Assembly (NCBI RefSeq): GCF_008297955.1
Contig: NZ_VTPY01000003.1
Location: forward strand, 248,001 to 312,000
Length of the DNA stretch: 64,000 bases
Origin: Billgrantia pellis
GTDB lineage: Bacteria; Pseudomonadota; Gammaproteobacteria; Pseudomonadales; Halomonadaceae
Direction of reading: 5' to 3'
Of the stretch, positions 1 through 9,628 are shown in pieces. Each line of letters begins with the position of its first letter. Positions within the stretch are counted from its first letter, which is position 1. A program made the translations under genes and the position numbers. The notes under the pieces were generated by a model. It saw only the letters and a list, made by a program, of their open reading frames with translations. It searched no databases and was not told where the DNA came from.

Positions 1-191
1 TCTCGATAATCCATATCATGGCGCCAGGCGATGCCATACAGGGTATCGCCCTGCTCGACCGTGTAACGGCCGGCCGTTTCACTCTCCCGGCTTGCCGAGA
101 GATCGCGGATCTGAGGCGCACCACGCTCCTGTTGAGCGGCACAACCGGCCATCGCCAAGGCAACGGCCGTCATCAGTAACACCTTACGCAT
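1..191 (-). CDS. nlpD: NlpD-type LysM lipoprotein, N-terminal part only
   Basis: The first 60-odd codons of a minus-strand gene whose 3' end lies beyond position 1. The reading starts MRKVLLMTAVALAMAGC, a lipoprotein signal peptide with a lipobox ending in Gly-Cys, and continues into a LysM peptidoglycan-binding motif (YTVEQGDTLYGIAWRH). In the NlpD family this is followed by a degenerate LytM/M23 domain that activates the amidase AmiC during cell separation; that part is not visible here. The ATG at 191 is preferred over the one at 200 because an AGGAGG lies 9 bases before it, whereas it would touch the other. The start overlaps the stop of the DUF368 gene by 8 bases. The surE-pcm-nlpD order predicts rpoS just outside the window. 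Confidence 0.85.
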   Translation of the reverse strand, partial: MRKVLLMTAVALAMAGCAAQQERGAPQIRDLSASRESETAGRYTVEQGDTLYGIAWRHDMDYR

Positions 192-1167
192 TGGAGCCAT
201 CCTCCTTGTCAGGCGGGGGGTGAGAGCCATCCGTCACCTTGCCGGGCGTGTCCCCGGCGTGGCGGTCGAGCATCAGGACCAGGGCCGCCCCGACCAGCAT
301 GGTAACCATCACCGGCAGCAGCATGCCGGGTTCCCCGGTCAGGTCGGCATAGTGGCCCGGGGTCAGGTAGCGGTAATCGAGCGGGATCATTCGCCCCTCG
401 GGGCCGAGCTGGTAGCGGACAAGCTCGCGCCAGGGCCACAGCACCGGCAATGAGCCGACGATGAAGCCGACCAACAGCTGCAGGGTCGCGGCATGATAGT
501 GGCGAAGCAACCATGAGAGCAGGCGAGAGAAGCCGAACAGGCCAATAAGGCAGCCGGCCGCGAACGTGCCGAGCAGCGTCAGATCGAAGCTGCGTATGCC
601 CTGCATCACGGTACCGTACAGTCCCATGGACAGTAGCAGGAAGCTGCCCGAGACACCGGGCAGCAGCAGCGCGCTGATGGCAATGGTCCCGGCGACGACG
701 AGCATCAATGAGGGGCTGCCCAGCAGGTGAATCATGGGCATCAGATTGGGCAATCCGTGCGCCAGCAGCAGACCGACGGCCAGCGGCAGCAGATGCCACG
801 GCTTCCAGTCGGCGGGATGGCGGCCGACCACCAACGCCGATGCCGCCACCAAGCCAAAGAAGAAACCGTTGAGCAGCAGCGGATAATCCTCCAGCAACCA
901 GACGACCAAATGCGCCACGCTGACAAGGCTGATGCCGATACCGAGCAGCAGCGGCAGCGCAAACGCCAGGTTGAGATGGACAGAGAGCCCGCGCAGCCCA
1001 CCGCGTCGCCAAGCGGGGATGGCGGCGGGGCCGAACTGCTTGATGGTGTGAATGAGTTCCTCGTAGATACCGGTGACGAAGGCGATGGTGCCACCGGAAA
1101 CGCCAGGAACGGCATCGGCTGCGCCCATACCGGCGCCCTTGAGGAAGACACTGAGTTGTCGCTTCAA
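184..1167 (-). CDS. DUF368 polytopic membrane protein (PopT-type undecaprenyl-phosphate translocase family)
   Basis: A 327-residue protein that is almost entirely hydrophobic segments (about 8-10 predicted membrane spans). It has the family's N-terminal signature GAGMGAADAVPGVSGGTIAF near residues 11-30 and a second SALLLPGVSGSFLLL repeat near 165-180; the twin PGVSG motifs suggest an internal repeat. Published work on DUF368 (PopT) assigns it recycling of undecaprenyl phosphate across the inner membrane for peptidoglycan and other surface polymers. The start overlaps the pcm stop by 4 bases (ATGA) and its end overlaps nlpD, so it is translationally coupled in this operon. The family call is firm; the transport direction and substrate come from the family. 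Confidence 0.85.
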   Translation of the reverse strand: MKRQLSVFLKGAGMGAADAVPGVSGGTIAFVTGIYEELIHTIKQFGPAAIPAWRRGGLRGLSVHLNLAFALPLLLGIGISLVSVAHLVVWLLEDYPLLLNGFFFGLVAASALVVGRHPADWKPWHLLPLAVGLLLAHGLPNLMPMIHLLGSPSLMLVVAGTIAISALLLPGVSGSFLLLSMGLYGTVMQGIRSFDLTLLGTFAAGCLIGLFGFSRLLSWLLRHYHAATLQLLVGFIVGSLPVLWPWRELVRYQLGPEGRMIPLDYRYLTPGHYADLTGEPGMLLPVMVTMLVGAALVLMLDRHAGDTPGKVTDGSHPPPDKEDGSNA

Positions 1168-1844
1168 CGAATCACTCCTTGCAACAGCGGCACGAAGCGC
1201 ACCCGCTCCAGCCGTTGTACGTCATGTTGGTGGCCGAGGCGTTTCACCCGGGTCAGCCATTGCTCACCGCTCGATTCCGCCAAGGGCAGGATCATCACAC
1301 CGCCGTCGACGAGCTGCGATATCAGCACTTCTGGCAACTCATGGGCACAGGCGGTGAGCAGCACGACGTCAAACGGAGCGGCTTCCTGCCAGCCGTGACC
1401 GCCATCGGCCAGGCGCAGTCGCACGTTGTGCGCCTGCAGCAGGCGTAACCGCTTCGCCGCCCGATGATGCAGGGCACTGATGCGCTCCACCGACCACAGC
1501 TCCGGCACCAGGCGAGAGAGGATCAACGTCTGGTAACCGGACCCGGTGCCGATCTCCAGCACGCGCCGCGGCGCCTCGCCCATCACCAGTTCGGTCATGC
1601 GCGCCACCATCCATGGCTGCGACAAGGTCTGGCCGTGTCCGATGGGTAGCGAGGTATCCTCGTAGGCGCGATGAGCCAGCGCTTCGTCGAGGAACAGGTG
1701 GCGCGGCTCACCGGCCATGGCGCGCAACACCCGCTCATCGACAATGCCCTGATCGGCCAGGCGCGCCGCCATGCGGTCGCGGGTTCGCTGCGATGTCATG
1801 CCGACACCGCGCAGCATCTCGGACAATCGTTCAGGCGAATGCAT
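1164..1844 (-). CDS. pcm: protein-L-isoaspartate O-methyltransferase
   Basis: A SAM-dependent methyltransferase that repairs isoaspartyl residues in aged proteins. The sequence matches E. coli Pcm along its length: [21 protein letters not shown], then the SAM-binding [17 protein letters not shown] and a C-terminal VRFVPL. The start is uncertain. The frame is open further upstream; I chose the ATG at 1844, which overlaps the surE stop by 14 bases. Shorter starts at 1820 and 1802 would still give a complete enzyme and the last resembles the E. coli N terminus. In the usual SAM pocket (LLTAC here) a Cys follows the Ala where E. coli has Ala. It lies between surE and DUF368. Confidence 0.92.
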   Translation of the reverse strand: MHSPERLSEMLRGVGMTSQRTRDRMAARLADQGIVDERVLRAMAGEPRHLFLDEALAHRAYEDTSLPIGHGQTLSQPWMVARMTELVMGEAPRRVLEIGTGSGYQTLILSRLVPELWSVERISALHHRAAKRLRLLQAHNVRLRLADGGHGWQEAAPFDVVLLTACAHELPEVLISQLVDGGVMILPLAESSGEQWLTRVKRLGHQHDVQRLERVRFVPLLQGVIR

Positions 1845-2577
1845 CCAGCCAGCCCTGCACATCTTCGATAGCCGCACGCTGCGTCAGGTCGGTCTGCAAC
1901 GGCGTGATCGATACATAGCCCGCCTCGATGGCGGCGAAATCGGTATCCGGCCCATCATCGGCATTCTGCCCCACGGCCGCAATCCAGTAGCGCAGCCGGC
2001 CTCGCGGATCGCGCACTTCCATGGGCCGCTCGGCCGGGCCGCGATAGCCCATGCGAGTGACACGGAAGCCCCGGAGTTCGTCCCAGGGCAGGTCCGGCAC
2101 GTTGACGTTGAGCAGGCTGCGCGGCGGCAATGAGAGCCGGTCGGCCGCGCCTACCAAGCTCGCCGCCACACGCCCGGCAGTGTCGAAATGATGCGAACCA
2201 ACCAGCGACATGGCGATCGCCGCCATGCCCAGGTTGCGTCCCTCCATCGCCGCCGCCACAGTGCCCGAATAGAGCACGTCGTCGCCCAGATTGCCGCCGT
2301 GGTTGATGCCCGAGATCACCAAGTCGGGCTTTTCGTCCCAGATGCCGTTGACGCCCAGGTAAACGCAGTCGGCCGGAGTCCCGTCAACGCAATGGAAGCC
2401 GTTATCCAGCGCCGTCAATGCCAACGGCCGGTTGAGCGTCAGCGAGTTGCTCGCCCCGCTGCGATCGCGATCGGGCGCCACCACGCGCAGCCGGGCATGC
2501 GGCGCCAGCGCCTCGTAAAGGGCACGTAGGCCGGGAGCATGGACTCCGTCATCGTTGGAAAGCAAGAGTCTGCGCAT
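1831..2577 (-). CDS. surE: 5'/3'-nucleotidase SurE
   Basis: A survival protein with nucleotidase and exopolyphosphatase activity, 248 residues, close to the usual length. The N terminus [24 protein letters not shown] carries the metal-binding Asp pair (D9, D10). [13 protein letters not shown] and a [27 protein letters not shown] block follow, typical of the family. A GTG at 2604 would extend it by nine residues and overlap the truD stop. The ATG at 2577 is preferred because GAGG precedes it by 8 bases and the N terminus then matches other SurE proteins. It is in the ftsB-to-nlpD operon. Confidence 0.95.
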   Translation of the reverse strand: MRRLLLSNDDGVHAPGLRALYEALAPHARLRVVAPDRDRSGASNSLTLNRPLALTALDNGFHCVDGTPADCVYLGVNGIWDEKPDLVISGINHGGNLGDDVLYSGTVAAAMEGRNLGMAAIAMSLVGSHHFDTAGRVAASLVGAADRLSLPPRSLLNVNVPDLPWDELRGFRVTRMGYRGPAERPMEVRDPRGRLRYWIAAVGQNADDGPDTDFAAIEAGYVSITPLQTDLTQRAAIEDVQGWLDAFA

Positions 2578-2600
2578 GATATGACCTCGTTCGAAATGGC

Positions 2601-3680
2601 TCACGTCTTGGCGTGAATGCCGTCAAGCGCAAGCATAAGCGTCGGATGCGCGATCAGTTCGCGCAGCACTGCCGTGGCGAAACCGCCCCGCGGCAGGCTG
2701 AAATCGAGCCGCAGCCGATCGCCTTCCCGCACCAGCCGTGGGTTATCCAGGCGCATGCGCAGGGCGCGCCGGGCCAGACGCACGCCGCTGCGCTCCAGCC
2801 CATCGCATAGCGTTGCGTGTCGCTCTCGGAGCACCTGTTCGTAGTGCTCCGCATCACCGCCGGCGAGGGAGTTACCGACGCCCCACAGCACGCCAGAGGG
2901 ATGCAGGTCGAGCGCCGTCGCCCGCTCGCTCAGATCGGTATCGACTGCCCCGACGACGAACTGGCTCGCCGTGCCGTCGAGCATCGCCACATCGCCGGGC
3001 ACCAGGCACCGCCAGCTACCGTCCGCCAGGCGCATGGCAAGCAGCTCGTTGAACAGGAAGCTACGCGCGGCGGAGAGCAGCATGCCTTCACGATCGTCGC
3101 GCTTGCGCCAGCCACGCGCCAGCACCGCCCGGGCGCGCATCAGGTTGCGCCCCTCCGCACCGAAGCGCTGAGGACCGAATAGGTTGGGCACGCCATGCCC
3201 GCACAACCAGGCCCAGCGCTCGTCGAGACCGGCTTGGACCGCCGCCCCCGAGATCCGCAGCGTAAAGCGATTGGCACGGTGTACGCCGCGCTTGAGCTTG
3301 CGCGGGTGGCGCACCTGTTCGAGTACGCGGAGTCCGCTGTCACCCAGCCGCTCGCTCAGGTCGGCCGGCGCCTCGCGCCCCGGCAGATGCAGCGAGAGCC
3401 ACTGGCGGGTCACGGCCATGCGATCCTTCATGCCCGAGTAGCCCACGGCGCGCTGCGGTACGCCAGCGGCCCGCGCCAGTAGGCGCACGGCTTCCAGGGT
3501 GGTGAGGCCGCGCTTCTCGATCCACAGCCATAGGTGCTCACCTTGACCTTCCGGTGCGAAGCCGAGCGACTCCTCGACCACGAAATCCTCCGGCACCGCG
3601 CGGTACTCGCCAGCTAGCGGCGGTCCGAATTCACTCTCGCTGGCGCGCGGCCAGTCCCGCCGCCCAGCCGCCTCACTCAC
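2601..3680 (-). CDS. truD: tRNA pseudouridine(13) synthase TruD
   Basis: This enzyme makes pseudouridine at position 13 of tRNA(Glu). At 359 residues it is close to E. coli TruD (349). The catalytic motif [12 protein letters not shown] places the active-site Asp at residue 86. The TruD-typical [17 protein letters not shown] block follows near residues 128-145, and [12 protein letters not shown] near 164-175. Its start overlaps the ispF stop by 4 bases (ATGA). No oddities seen. Confidence 0.95.
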   Translation of the reverse strand: MSEAAGRRDWPRASESEFGPPLAGEYRAVPEDFVVEESLGFAPEGQGEHLWLWIEKRGLTTLEAVRLLARAAGVPQRAVGYSGMKDRMAVTRQWLSLHLPGREAPADLSERLGDSGLRVLEQVRHPRKLKRGVHRANRFTLRISGAAVQAGLDERWAWLCGHGVPNLFGPQRFGAEGRNLMRARAVLARGWRKRDDREGMLLSAARSFLFNELLAMRLADGSWRCLVPGDVAMLDGTASQFVVGAVDTDLSERATALDLHPSGVLWGVGNSLAGGDAEHYEQVLRERHATLCDGLERSGVRLARRALRMRLDNPRLVREGDRLRLDFSLPRGGFATAVLRELIAHPTLMLALDGIHAKT

Positions 3681-4162
3681 GCGCTACCCCGCCGGGCGAG
3701 CAGCACGACGGCCTCGGCGGCAATGCCCTCGCCTCGCCCCGTGAAACCCAGGCGCTCGGTGGTGGTCGCCTTGACGCTGACAGCATCGACGGTAAGCGCG
3801 AGATCATCCGCGATACGCTCGCGCATGGTCGCGATGTAAGGCGCCATCTTCGGTGCCTGGGCGATCAGTGTCGCATCCACATTGCCGACCCGGTAACCGG
3901 TTTCTTGCACCAGGACCGCCACGTGGCGCAGCAGCGTACGGCTGTCGGCGCCCTCCCAGCTCGGGTCGGTATCGGGAAAGTGGCGACCGATATCGCCCAG
4001 GGCGCAGGCGCCGAGCAGCGCGTCGCTGATGGCATGCAACAGCACGTCGCCGTCGGAATGAGCGACGAAGCCCTGCCCAAAGGGAATGGCGACACCGCCG
4101 ATCATCACGTGGTCGCCTTCGCCGAAGCGATGGACATCGAAGCCGTGGCCGATGCGAAACAT
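3677..4162 (-). CDS. ispF: 2-C-methyl-D-erythritol 2,4-cyclodiphosphate synthase
   Basis: The fifth step of the MEP isoprenoid pathway: it cyclises CDP-methylerythritol 2-phosphate and releases CMP. The 161-residue length is typical for a trimer subunit. The zinc ligands are visible as D9 and H11 (GFDVH) and H43 ([11 protein letters not shown]), one residue later than in E. coli. AHSDGD and [11 protein letters not shown] are also present. It begins directly after the ispD stop with no spacer, so the two consecutive pathway enzymes are co-translated. Confidence 0.97.
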   Translation of the reverse strand: MFRIGHGFDVHRFGEGDHVMIGGVAIPFGQGFVAHSDGDVLLHAISDALLGACALGDIGRHFPDTDPSWEGADSRTLLRHVAVLVQETGYRVGNVDATLIAQAPKMAPYIATMRERIADDLALTVDAVSVKATTTERLGFTGRGEGIAAEAVVLLARRGSA

Positions 4163-4915
4163 TCAGGAATTCTCCTCGTGGGCCGCCCCGGAACTCGGCA
4201 TCGGCTCGGCCCGCTGGGCGGCCAGGACATGATCCGCCAGTGCCAGGTCCTCGGGGTGAGTGATCTTGATATTATCGCGCCGGCCGGGCACCAGCCGTGG
4301 CGAGAAGCCCAGCGCCTCCACCGCCGACGCCTCGTCGGTGATCTCGAGGCCACGCATGGCGGCCTCGTCCAGCGCCCGACGCAGCAGGCCGTAACGAAAC
4401 CCCTGCGGCGTCTGCGCTTGCCAAAGTCCGAGTCGCGACTCGGTGACAGCCACGCGGCCCTCGCCATCGTCCCGCTTCATGGTATCGGCCACCGGCACGG
4501 CAAGCAGGCCACCCACCGCATCCTGCCGCAAGGCCGCGTAAAGACGCGTCAGGTCTCCGCCCCTGACGCAGGGGCGTGCCACATCGTGGACCAACACCCA
4601 GTCGCTGTCGTTCGCCTCGTCAGCGATGGACGCCAGCCCCCGTCGCACCGAATCGGCACGCTCCCCGCCGCCGTCGCTGCGCCTCCAGTGGGAGAACGGC
4701 ACCCAGGCCGGGTCGAAGTGAGCATCATCGGGGTCGAGACACAAGCACAGTCGCGCTGCGGGGAAGGCCTGGTGCAGGCGCGCCAGCGTATGCGCCATGA
4801 CCGGGCGGCCGGCCAGCATCAGGTATTGCTTCGGCAACTCGGCCCCCATGCGCCGGCCACGACCCGCTGCGGGGACCACCAACCACAAACGAGCGTCACG
4901 GATACGCTCGTTCAT
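4163..4915 (-). CDS. ispD: 2-C-methyl-D-erythritol 4-phosphate cytidylyltransferase
   Basis: The third step of the MEP pathway, transferring CMP from CTP to methylerythritol 4-phosphate. The nucleotide-binding loop VVPAAGRGRRMGAELPKQYL lies near residues 13-32. WVLVHDVARPCV (near 106-117) and AQTPQGFRYGLL are the other family blocks. Its start overlaps the ftsB stop by 4 bases. In this cluster, as in E. coli, cell division (ftsB) and isoprenoid carrier synthesis are transcribed together; undecaprenyl carrier made from this pathway would also serve the DUF368 protein downstream. Confidence 0.96.
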   Translation of the reverse strand: MNERIRDARLWLVVPAAGRGRRMGAELPKQYLMLAGRPVMAHTLARLHQAFPAARLCLCLDPDDAHFDPAWVPFSHWRRSDGGGERADSVRRGLASIADEANDSDWVLVHDVARPCVRGGDLTRLYAALRQDAVGGLLAVPVADTMKRDDGEGRVAVTESRLGLWQAQTPQGFRYGLLRRALDEAAMRGLEITDEASAVEALGFSPRLVPGRRDNIKITHPEDLALADHVLAAQRAEPMPSSGAAHEENS

Positions 4916-5229
4916 GGCCCGCTCCCTCCGCTCTGATTGTCGCCTGCGCCCGTTGCCACGCCGGGAACCCAGTAGAACTGCTCGTCCGTGCGCACCATTC
5001 CGATGTCGCTGCGCGCACGCTCTTCGATGGCATCGAGCCCCGTCTTGAGATCCACGACCTCGGCGGCCAGGCGCGCATTGCGGTCACGAAGCGGCTTGTT
5101 CGCGGTATCCAACTGGACCACGCGCTCGCGAATCTCTTCCAGCTCATAGACGCCGCTGGAGCCGAACCATAGCCGGTACTGCAGCAGCGCCAGCAGCAGC
5201 AGCAGGCCGACGGCGAGCCACTTCAGCAT
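4912..5229 (-). CDS. ftsB: cell division protein FtsB
   Basis: A small bitopic divisome protein that forms the FtsQLB complex and signals septal peptidoglycan synthesis. One N-terminal membrane span (MLKWLAVGLLLLLALLQYRLWFG) is followed by a coiled-coil region of roughly 40 residues (ELEEIRERVVQLDTANKPLRDRN) and the conserved ALEERARxDIGM-type motif (here AIEERARSDIGM). The ATG at 5229 is chosen over 5244 and 5238 because AGGA lies 8 bases before it and the N terminus then matches E. coli FtsB. It is first in the operon. I did not find eno or pyrG upstream, which often precede ftsB. Confidence 0.92.
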   Translation of the reverse strand: MLKWLAVGLLLLLALLQYRLWFGSSGVYELEEIRERVVQLDTANKPLRDRNARLAAEVVDLKTGLDAIEERARSDIGMVRTDEQFYWVPGVATGAGDNQSGGSGP

Positions 5230-5261
5230 CGTTTCCATCCTCATGATTCTGAATGCCCGGC

Positions 5262-5267
5262 ATTATG
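5262..5267 (-). promoter_or_regulatory. possible extended -10 promoter element for ftsB
   Basis: Read on the minus strand, TGGCATAAT forms an extended -10 element (TG, one base, CATAAT) 32 bases before the chosen ftsB ATG. The -35 position is poor (GTGAGC at 17-bp spacing), so this is only a candidate. It would give a leader of roughly 25 bases containing the AGGATGG ribosome-binding region, which agrees with the downstream start at 5229. Confidence 0.35.
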
Positions 5268-5337
5268 CCATCATCACCCGGTCGGCTCACGCCTTGGCAG
5301 GCGTCCCGTCGATTTCGGCGATCATTCGCCCATCGCA

Positions 5338-6483
5338 TTATTCCTCGGCGCCTTCTCTGAACGGCAGGGCCCGCTCGGCGGCCCGACAGTACGCTTCGAC
5401 GTGGCGACGCTCCTCGTCGCAGAAACCCACCACGGCGGCGCGCAGCCGCGGGTCGGCGATGTAGTGCAACGAACGCAGCCGGCGGGGCGCGAAGCCGCGC
5501 AAGAGCTTGTGCTCTCCCTGGGTGCCGGGGTCGAAGCACGTCAGCCCGCTTCTCAGGCAGTGCTCGATGCCTTGGTAGTAGCAGGCTTCGAAATGCAGGC
5601 TGTCGGCCATCACCTCGCTGCCCCAGTAACGGCCATACAAGGTTCGACTGCCCTGTAGGCAGAGCGCAGCGGCCACCGGCTGCTCCTCCAGACGGGCCTG
5701 GATCAGCAGCAGTGCTTCCGGCATGGCGCGCTGCAGACGGCGGAAGAAATCCAGGTTGAGATAGCCATGACGCCCGCGCTCGAGGTAGGTGATCTCGTAG
5801 CAGCGAAAGAAGTGCGCCAGATCCTGATCGCCGATGGCCTCACCTTCGAGACGATGCAGGGTCAGGCCCTGCCCGGCCACCAGACGCCGCTCGCGGCGGA
5901 TCGCCTTGCGCCGCTTGGAATTCAGTGATGCCAGGAAGCCGTCGAAGTCGCCGTAGCCCCGATCGCGCCATTGAAACTGCACGCCGTGGCGCACCAATAG
6001 CCCGGGCCTGGCCTCGAGCCAGGCATCGACTTCCTTGTCCTCGGCGAACAGCAGGTGCCAACTCGACAACCCACTGCGCTCCCACGCCTCGGCCAGCACT
6101 TCGCGTGCCGCCAGGGGGTCGACATTGCCGGCCAGCGCCAGCCGCGGGCCCGGCACCGGAGAAAAGGGGATCGCCGTGAGCCCCTTGGGGTAGTAGCACC
6201 CACCGGCACGCTCCCAGGCATCGGCCCATGCCCAGTCGAACACGTATTCGCCGTTGGAGTGCGTCTTGTGATAGTGGGGCATGACGCCGACCAGGGAATC
6301 GCCACGCCAAAGCGTCAGGTGGCGGGGCGTCCAACCGGTCGTGCGACTCACCGCCCCGCTCGCCTCCAGCGCATGCAGGAATTCATGGCGCAGGAAAGGG
6401 TGGTCGTCGCCGACCAGCGCGTTCCATTGCACGGCAGGCACCGCCTCGATGGCGGGTAGCTCCTTGGGACTCAGCTCGGGCAT
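5338..6483 (-). CDS. FemAB/GNAT-like protein of the DUF482 family (COG3146)
   Basis: A roughly 381-residue protein with features of the DUF482 family, which has an acyl-CoA N-acyltransferase (FemAB-like) fold: PFLRHEFLHALEASG near the N terminus, RRKAIRRERR in the middle, and a C-terminal GTQGEHKLLRGFAPRRLRSLHY block. The family is often labelled peptidoglycan biosynthesis or recognition, but no reaction is established that I know of. The frame stays open for another 67 codons upstream. I take the ATG at 6483 because a GGGGAG precedes it and the conserved N terminus begins there. It is divergent from edd, with 255 bases between them that carry two candidate HexR sites. It ends 93 bases before ftsB and may be a separate unit. 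Confidence 0.75.
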   Translation of the reverse strand: MPELSPKELPAIEAVPAVQWNALVGDDHPFLRHEFLHALEASGAVSRTTGWTPRHLTLWRGDSLVGVMPHYHKTHSNGEYVFDWAWADAWERAGGCYYPKGLTAIPFSPVPGPRLALAGNVDPLAAREVLAEAWERSGLSSWHLLFAEDKEVDAWLEARPGLLVRHGVQFQWRDRGYGDFDGFLASLNSKRRKAIRRERRLVAGQGLTLHRLEGEAIGDQDLAHFFRCYEITYLERGRHGYLNLDFFRRLQRAMPEALLLIQARLEEQPVAAALCLQGSRTLYGRYWGSEVMADSLHFEACYYQGIEHCLRSGLTCFDPGTQGEHKLLRGFAPRRLRSLHYIADPRLRAAVVGFCDEERRHVEAYCRAAERALPFREGAEE

Positions 6484-6637
6484 GACACTCCCCATGCATG
6501 GCGGTGGCGGCTGCAAGTCATCGACAGAGGGCCTACATTGTGCCCAGACCCACCTACCCTTTCCATCATCGTCCCGGTAATCGCGACGAGGATCCGGGCA
6601 AGCAAAAGGCAGCCACCCGTCGTCTCGGCAGCCTATC

Positions 6638-6652
6638 TGTAATAAAACTACA
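6638..6652. promoter_or_regulatory. candidate HexR operator 1 upstream of edd
   Basis: The 15-mer TGTAATAAAACTACA is a TGTA-n7-TACA palindrome and agrees with the published gammaproteobacterial HexR consensus (TGTARTNAAATTACA as I recall it) at 14 of 15 positions. It lies 87 bases before the edd start. HexR is encoded in this window, and edd is a standard HexR target. HexR represses Entner-Doudoroff genes until KDPG releases it. The site is seen in the sequence; binding is inferred. Confidence 0.8.
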
Positions 6653-6698
6653 TGAAGCGGGTTTTCCGTCTTCAAAGGTCGCACCGAATGCGAGATAA

Positions 6699-6713
6699 TT
6701 TTGTAAATTTACA
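6699..6713. promoter_or_regulatory. candidate HexR operator 2 upstream of edd
   Basis: TTTTGTAAATTTACA matches the same consensus at about 12 of 15 positions and contains a perfect 12-bp palindrome (TGTAAATTTACA, 6702-6713). It ends 25 bases before the edd ATG, where a bound repressor would block initiation. The centres of the two edd sites are 61 bp apart. Confidence 0.6.
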
Positions 6714-6738
6714 TCCATCAATACTGTGAGGTGCTCTC

Positions 6739-8625
6739 ATGGATCGCTCCAGCGCACTACACCCCACCGTCGATCAGGTGACCGCCCGCATTCGCGAGCG
6801 CTCGAAGGAGCGCCGCAAGCTCTACGAAGCGCACATGGCCGCTCAGCACAAGCAGGGCGTGCACCGCGGCGAGCTCTCGTGCGGCAACCTGGCCCACGGC
6901 TTCGCCGGCTGCGATCATGCCGGTGACAAGGATCGCCTCAAGCTGACCAACAGCGCCAACCTGGGCATCGTCTCGTCGTATAACGACATGCTCTCCGCGC
7001 ATCGCCCCTTCGAGGATTATCCCGCCGTCATCAAGGAGGCGGCGCGCGGCATGGGCAGTACCGCCCAGTTCGCCGGCGGCGTGCCGGCAATGTGCGATGG
7101 CGTCACCCAGGGAATGCCCGGCATGGAACTGTCGCTCTTCTCGCGCGAAGTGATTGCCATGGCTACCGCCGTGGCGCTGTCTCACAACATGTTCGATGCC
7201 GCTCTCTATCTCGGCATATGCGACAAGATCGTGCCGGGCCTGTTCATCGGCGCGGCGCGATTCGGCCACCTGCCGGCGGTATTCGTGCCCGGCGGCCCCA
7301 TGCCCAGCGGGCTACCCAACGACGAGAAGGCCCGCGTACGTCAGCTCTATGCCGAAGGCAAGGCAGGCCGAGAGGAACTGCTCGAGGCGGAATCGCGCTC
7401 CTACCACAGCCCCGGCACCTGCACCTTCTACGGCACCGCCAACTCCAACCAGCTGATGATGGAGATGATGGGCCTGCACCTGCCCGGCGCTTCCTTCGTC
7501 AACCCGGGCACGCCGCTGCGCGAGGCATTGACCCGCTACGCCGCCGAGCAAGCGGTGCGCAACACCGAGCAGAGCGGCAACTATCGGCCCTTCTACCGGC
7601 AGATCGACGAACGCGCGATCGTCAACGCCATGGTCGGCCTGCTCGCCTCCGGGGGCTCCACCAATCACACCCTGCATCTGGTGGCGATGGCCGCGGCCGC
7701 GGGTATCACCATCGACTGGAACGACTTCACCGCGCTTTCGGCAGTCGTGCCGAGCCTGACGCGCATCTATCCCAACGGCAGTGCGGACGTGAACCACTTC
7801 CAAGCGGCCGGCGGCATGAGCCTGCTGATTCGCGAACTGCTCGGCGCGGGGCTACTGCATGGCGACATTCCCACCGTGTTCGGCACCGACCTGACCGCCT
7901 ACACCCAGGAACCCTTCCTCGACGACGGTAAGCTGGTCTGGCGCGAGGGCCCCGAGGAGAGTCTCGACCGCGACGTCCTGCGCCCGGTCGACGACCCCTT
8001 CGCCCCCACCGGCGGCCTGGTGGTGCTGGACGGCAACCTCGGCCGCGGCGTGATCAAGATCTCGGCAGTGAAGCAGGCCCATCGCAGGGTCGAGGCGCCG
8101 GTGCGCATTTTCGACGACCAGAGCCAGGTCAAGGCTGCCTTCGAATCCGGCGAGCTCGATCGCGACGTGGTGGTGGTGGTGCGGTTCCAGGGCCCCAAGG
8201 CCAACGGCATGCCGGAGCTGCACAAGCTGACGCCTTTTCTCGGTGTGCTGCAGGATCGCGGCTATCGGGTGGCACTCGTCACCGACGGTCGCATGTCGGG
8301 CGCCTCGGGCAAGGTCCCGGCCGCCATTCATGTCACGCCGGAGGCGGTGGACCGCGGCCCGCTGGCCCGCCTGCGTGACGGCGACGTGGTACGCCTGGAC
8401 GCCGAGCGCGGCGAGCTGACCGCCCTGATCGATGCCGCCGAGTTCGCCGGCCGCAGCGCCATCGAGCCCAACCTGGAGCGTTACCACTTCGGCATGGGCC
8501 GCGAGCTGTTCGGCGGCTTCCGCCACTTGGCCGCCAGTGCCGAACGAGGTGCCGGGGTGTTCGGTGGCTTCGAGGCCGAGGTCCTGTCGCGGGAGTTGGA
8601 GAAGATCGAACAGGAGGACCAATGA
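6739..8625 (+). CDS. edd: 6-phosphogluconate dehydratase
   Basis: The first committed Entner-Doudoroff step: 6-phosphogluconate to KDPG, with an iron-sulfur cluster. At 628 residues it is slightly longer than E. coli Edd (603). Visible IlvD/Edd blocks are [16 protein letters not shown] near 50-65, [26 protein letters not shown] near 112-137, [13 protein letters not shown] near 155-167 and [21 protein letters not shown]; the Cys residues in the first three blocks are the likely cluster ligands. The start has GAGGTG 5-8 bases upstream. It begins an operon edd-glk-mutarotase-PfkB behind two candidate HexR sites. Confidence 0.97.
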   Translation: MDRSSALHPTVDQVTARIRERSKERRKLYEAHMAAQHKQGVHRGELSCGNLAHGFAGCDHAGDKDRLKLTNSANLGIVSSYNDMLSAHRPFEDYPAVIKEAARGMGSTAQFAGGVPAMCDGVTQGMPGMELSLFSREVIAMATAVALSHNMFDAALYLGICDKIVPGLFIGAARFGHLPAVFVPGGPMPSGLPNDEKARVRQLYAEGKAGREELLEAESRSYHSPGTCTFYGTANSNQLMMEMMGLHLPGASFVNPGTPLREALTRYAAEQAVRNTEQSGNYRPFYRQIDERAIVNAMVGLLASGGSTNHTLHLVAMAAAAGITIDWNDFTALSAVVPSLTRIYPNGSADVNHFQAAGGMSLLIRELLGAGLLHGDIPTVFGTDLTAYTQEPFLDDGKLVWREGPEESLDRDVLRPVDDPFAPTGGLVVLDGNLGRGVIKISAVKQAHRRVEAPVRIFDDQSQVKAAFESGELDRDVVVVVRFQGPKANGMPELHKLTPFLGVLQDRGYRVALVTDGRMSGASGKVPAAIHVTPEAVDRGPLARLRDGDVVRLDAERGELTALIDAAEFAGRSAIEPNLERYHFGMGRELFGGFRHLAASAERGAGVFGGFEAEVLSRELEKIEQEDQ

Positions 8626-8647
8626 ACGCATCACGGGAGACCTGCCC

Positions 8648-9616
8648 ATGACGCGTCAGGCGCTGGTTGGCGACATCGGCGGCACCAACGCCCGCTTTGC
8701 CCTGGTCACCCCCGGCGAGTTCGCTCCCCAGGAGGTCATGACCCTGCCCTGCGCCGACTATCCCGGCATGGTGGAGGCGGTGCGCGACTACCTTTCGCGG
8801 GTCGGCCTGGTGGGCGACGAGGCGCCGCGCGAAGCATGCCTGGCCTTTGCCTGCCCCATTGGCGATGATCGTGTGACGATGACCAACAACCACTGGTCGT
8901 TTTCCCGGCGCGAGGCGCAGGCAGTGCTTGGCTTCGAGCGGCTCAAGGTCATCAACGATTTCACCGCCCAGGCGCTGGGTGTCCCCCACCTGCAGCCCGA
9001 CGAACTGGTCGAGGTTCAGCCGGGCAGGCCGCGTGAGCACGCCGCCTGCCTGGTGATCGGCCCGGGAACCGGGCTCGGCGTGGCCGGCATCTTTCCGGGG
9101 CGCCGGGCATGGGTTCCCTTGCCCAGCGAAGGCGGCCACGTCACCTTTGCCCCCACCGACGAGCGCGAACAGAATCTGCTGCGCCACTTCCGCCATCGCT
9201 ACGGCCGGGTATCCGTGGAGCGCATATTGTGCGGTCAGGGACTGCTTGATCTCTACTTGGCGCACTGCTCGCTGAAAGGCGCCAATCCCACTTGCCAGAC
9301 GCCGGCCGAGGTGACCACCGCCGCCGCGGGCGGTGACGCCATCGCCCGTGATACCCTGCTCCGGTTTCTCAAGATACTCGGCGATGTCTGCGGTGATGCC
9401 ACGCTGACCATGGGAGCGCGCGGCGGGGTCTACCTGTGTGGCGGCATCCTACCCCGCCTGCTGGACTGGCTGCCCCAGAGCCGCTTCTGCGAAGCCTTCG
9501 CCGCCAAGGGGCGCATGAGCGGCTATACCCGGTCGATTCCGGTACGGGTGGTCACCGCGCCTTGGCCGGGATTACTGGGCGCCGCCGAGGCCCTGCGCAA
9601 CGAAGAAGTGGAATGA
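8648..9616 (+). CDS. glk: glucokinase
   Basis: ATP-dependent phosphorylation of glucose to glucose 6-phosphate, feeding Zwf and Edd. The protein has 322 residues, as in E. coli Glk. The phosphate-binding motif GDIGGTNARFAL lies at residues 8-19. MTNNHWSFS, VINDFTAQALGVP and LPSEGGHVTFAPTDEREQNLL are family blocks, the Asp in INDF being the expected catalytic base. The frame is open upstream into edd, but the ATG at 8648 gives the conserved N terminus and follows the edd stop by 22 bases. Confidence 0.96.
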   Translation: MTRQALVGDIGGTNARFALVTPGEFAPQEVMTLPCADYPGMVEAVRDYLSRVGLVGDEAPREACLAFACPIGDDRVTMTNNHWSFSRREAQAVLGFERLKVINDFTAQALGVPHLQPDELVEVQPGRPREHAACLVIGPGTGLGVAGIFPGRRAWVPLPSEGGHVTFAPTDEREQNLLRHFRHRYGRVSVERILCGQGLLDLYLAHCSLKGANPTCQTPAEVTTAAAGGDAIARDTLLRFLKILGDVCGDATLTMGARGGVYLCGGILPRLLDWLPQSRFCEAFAAKGRMSGYTRSIPVRVVTAPWPGLLGAAEALRNEEVE

Positions 9617-9628
9617 CGAGGAGATGGA

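Noticed and set aside
3554-4936. Long plus-strand open frame opposite ispF and ispD
   Set aside because: It is the antisense frame of two clearly identified genes in GC-rich DNA; its composition (Arg/His/Gly-rich) has no recognisable domain.
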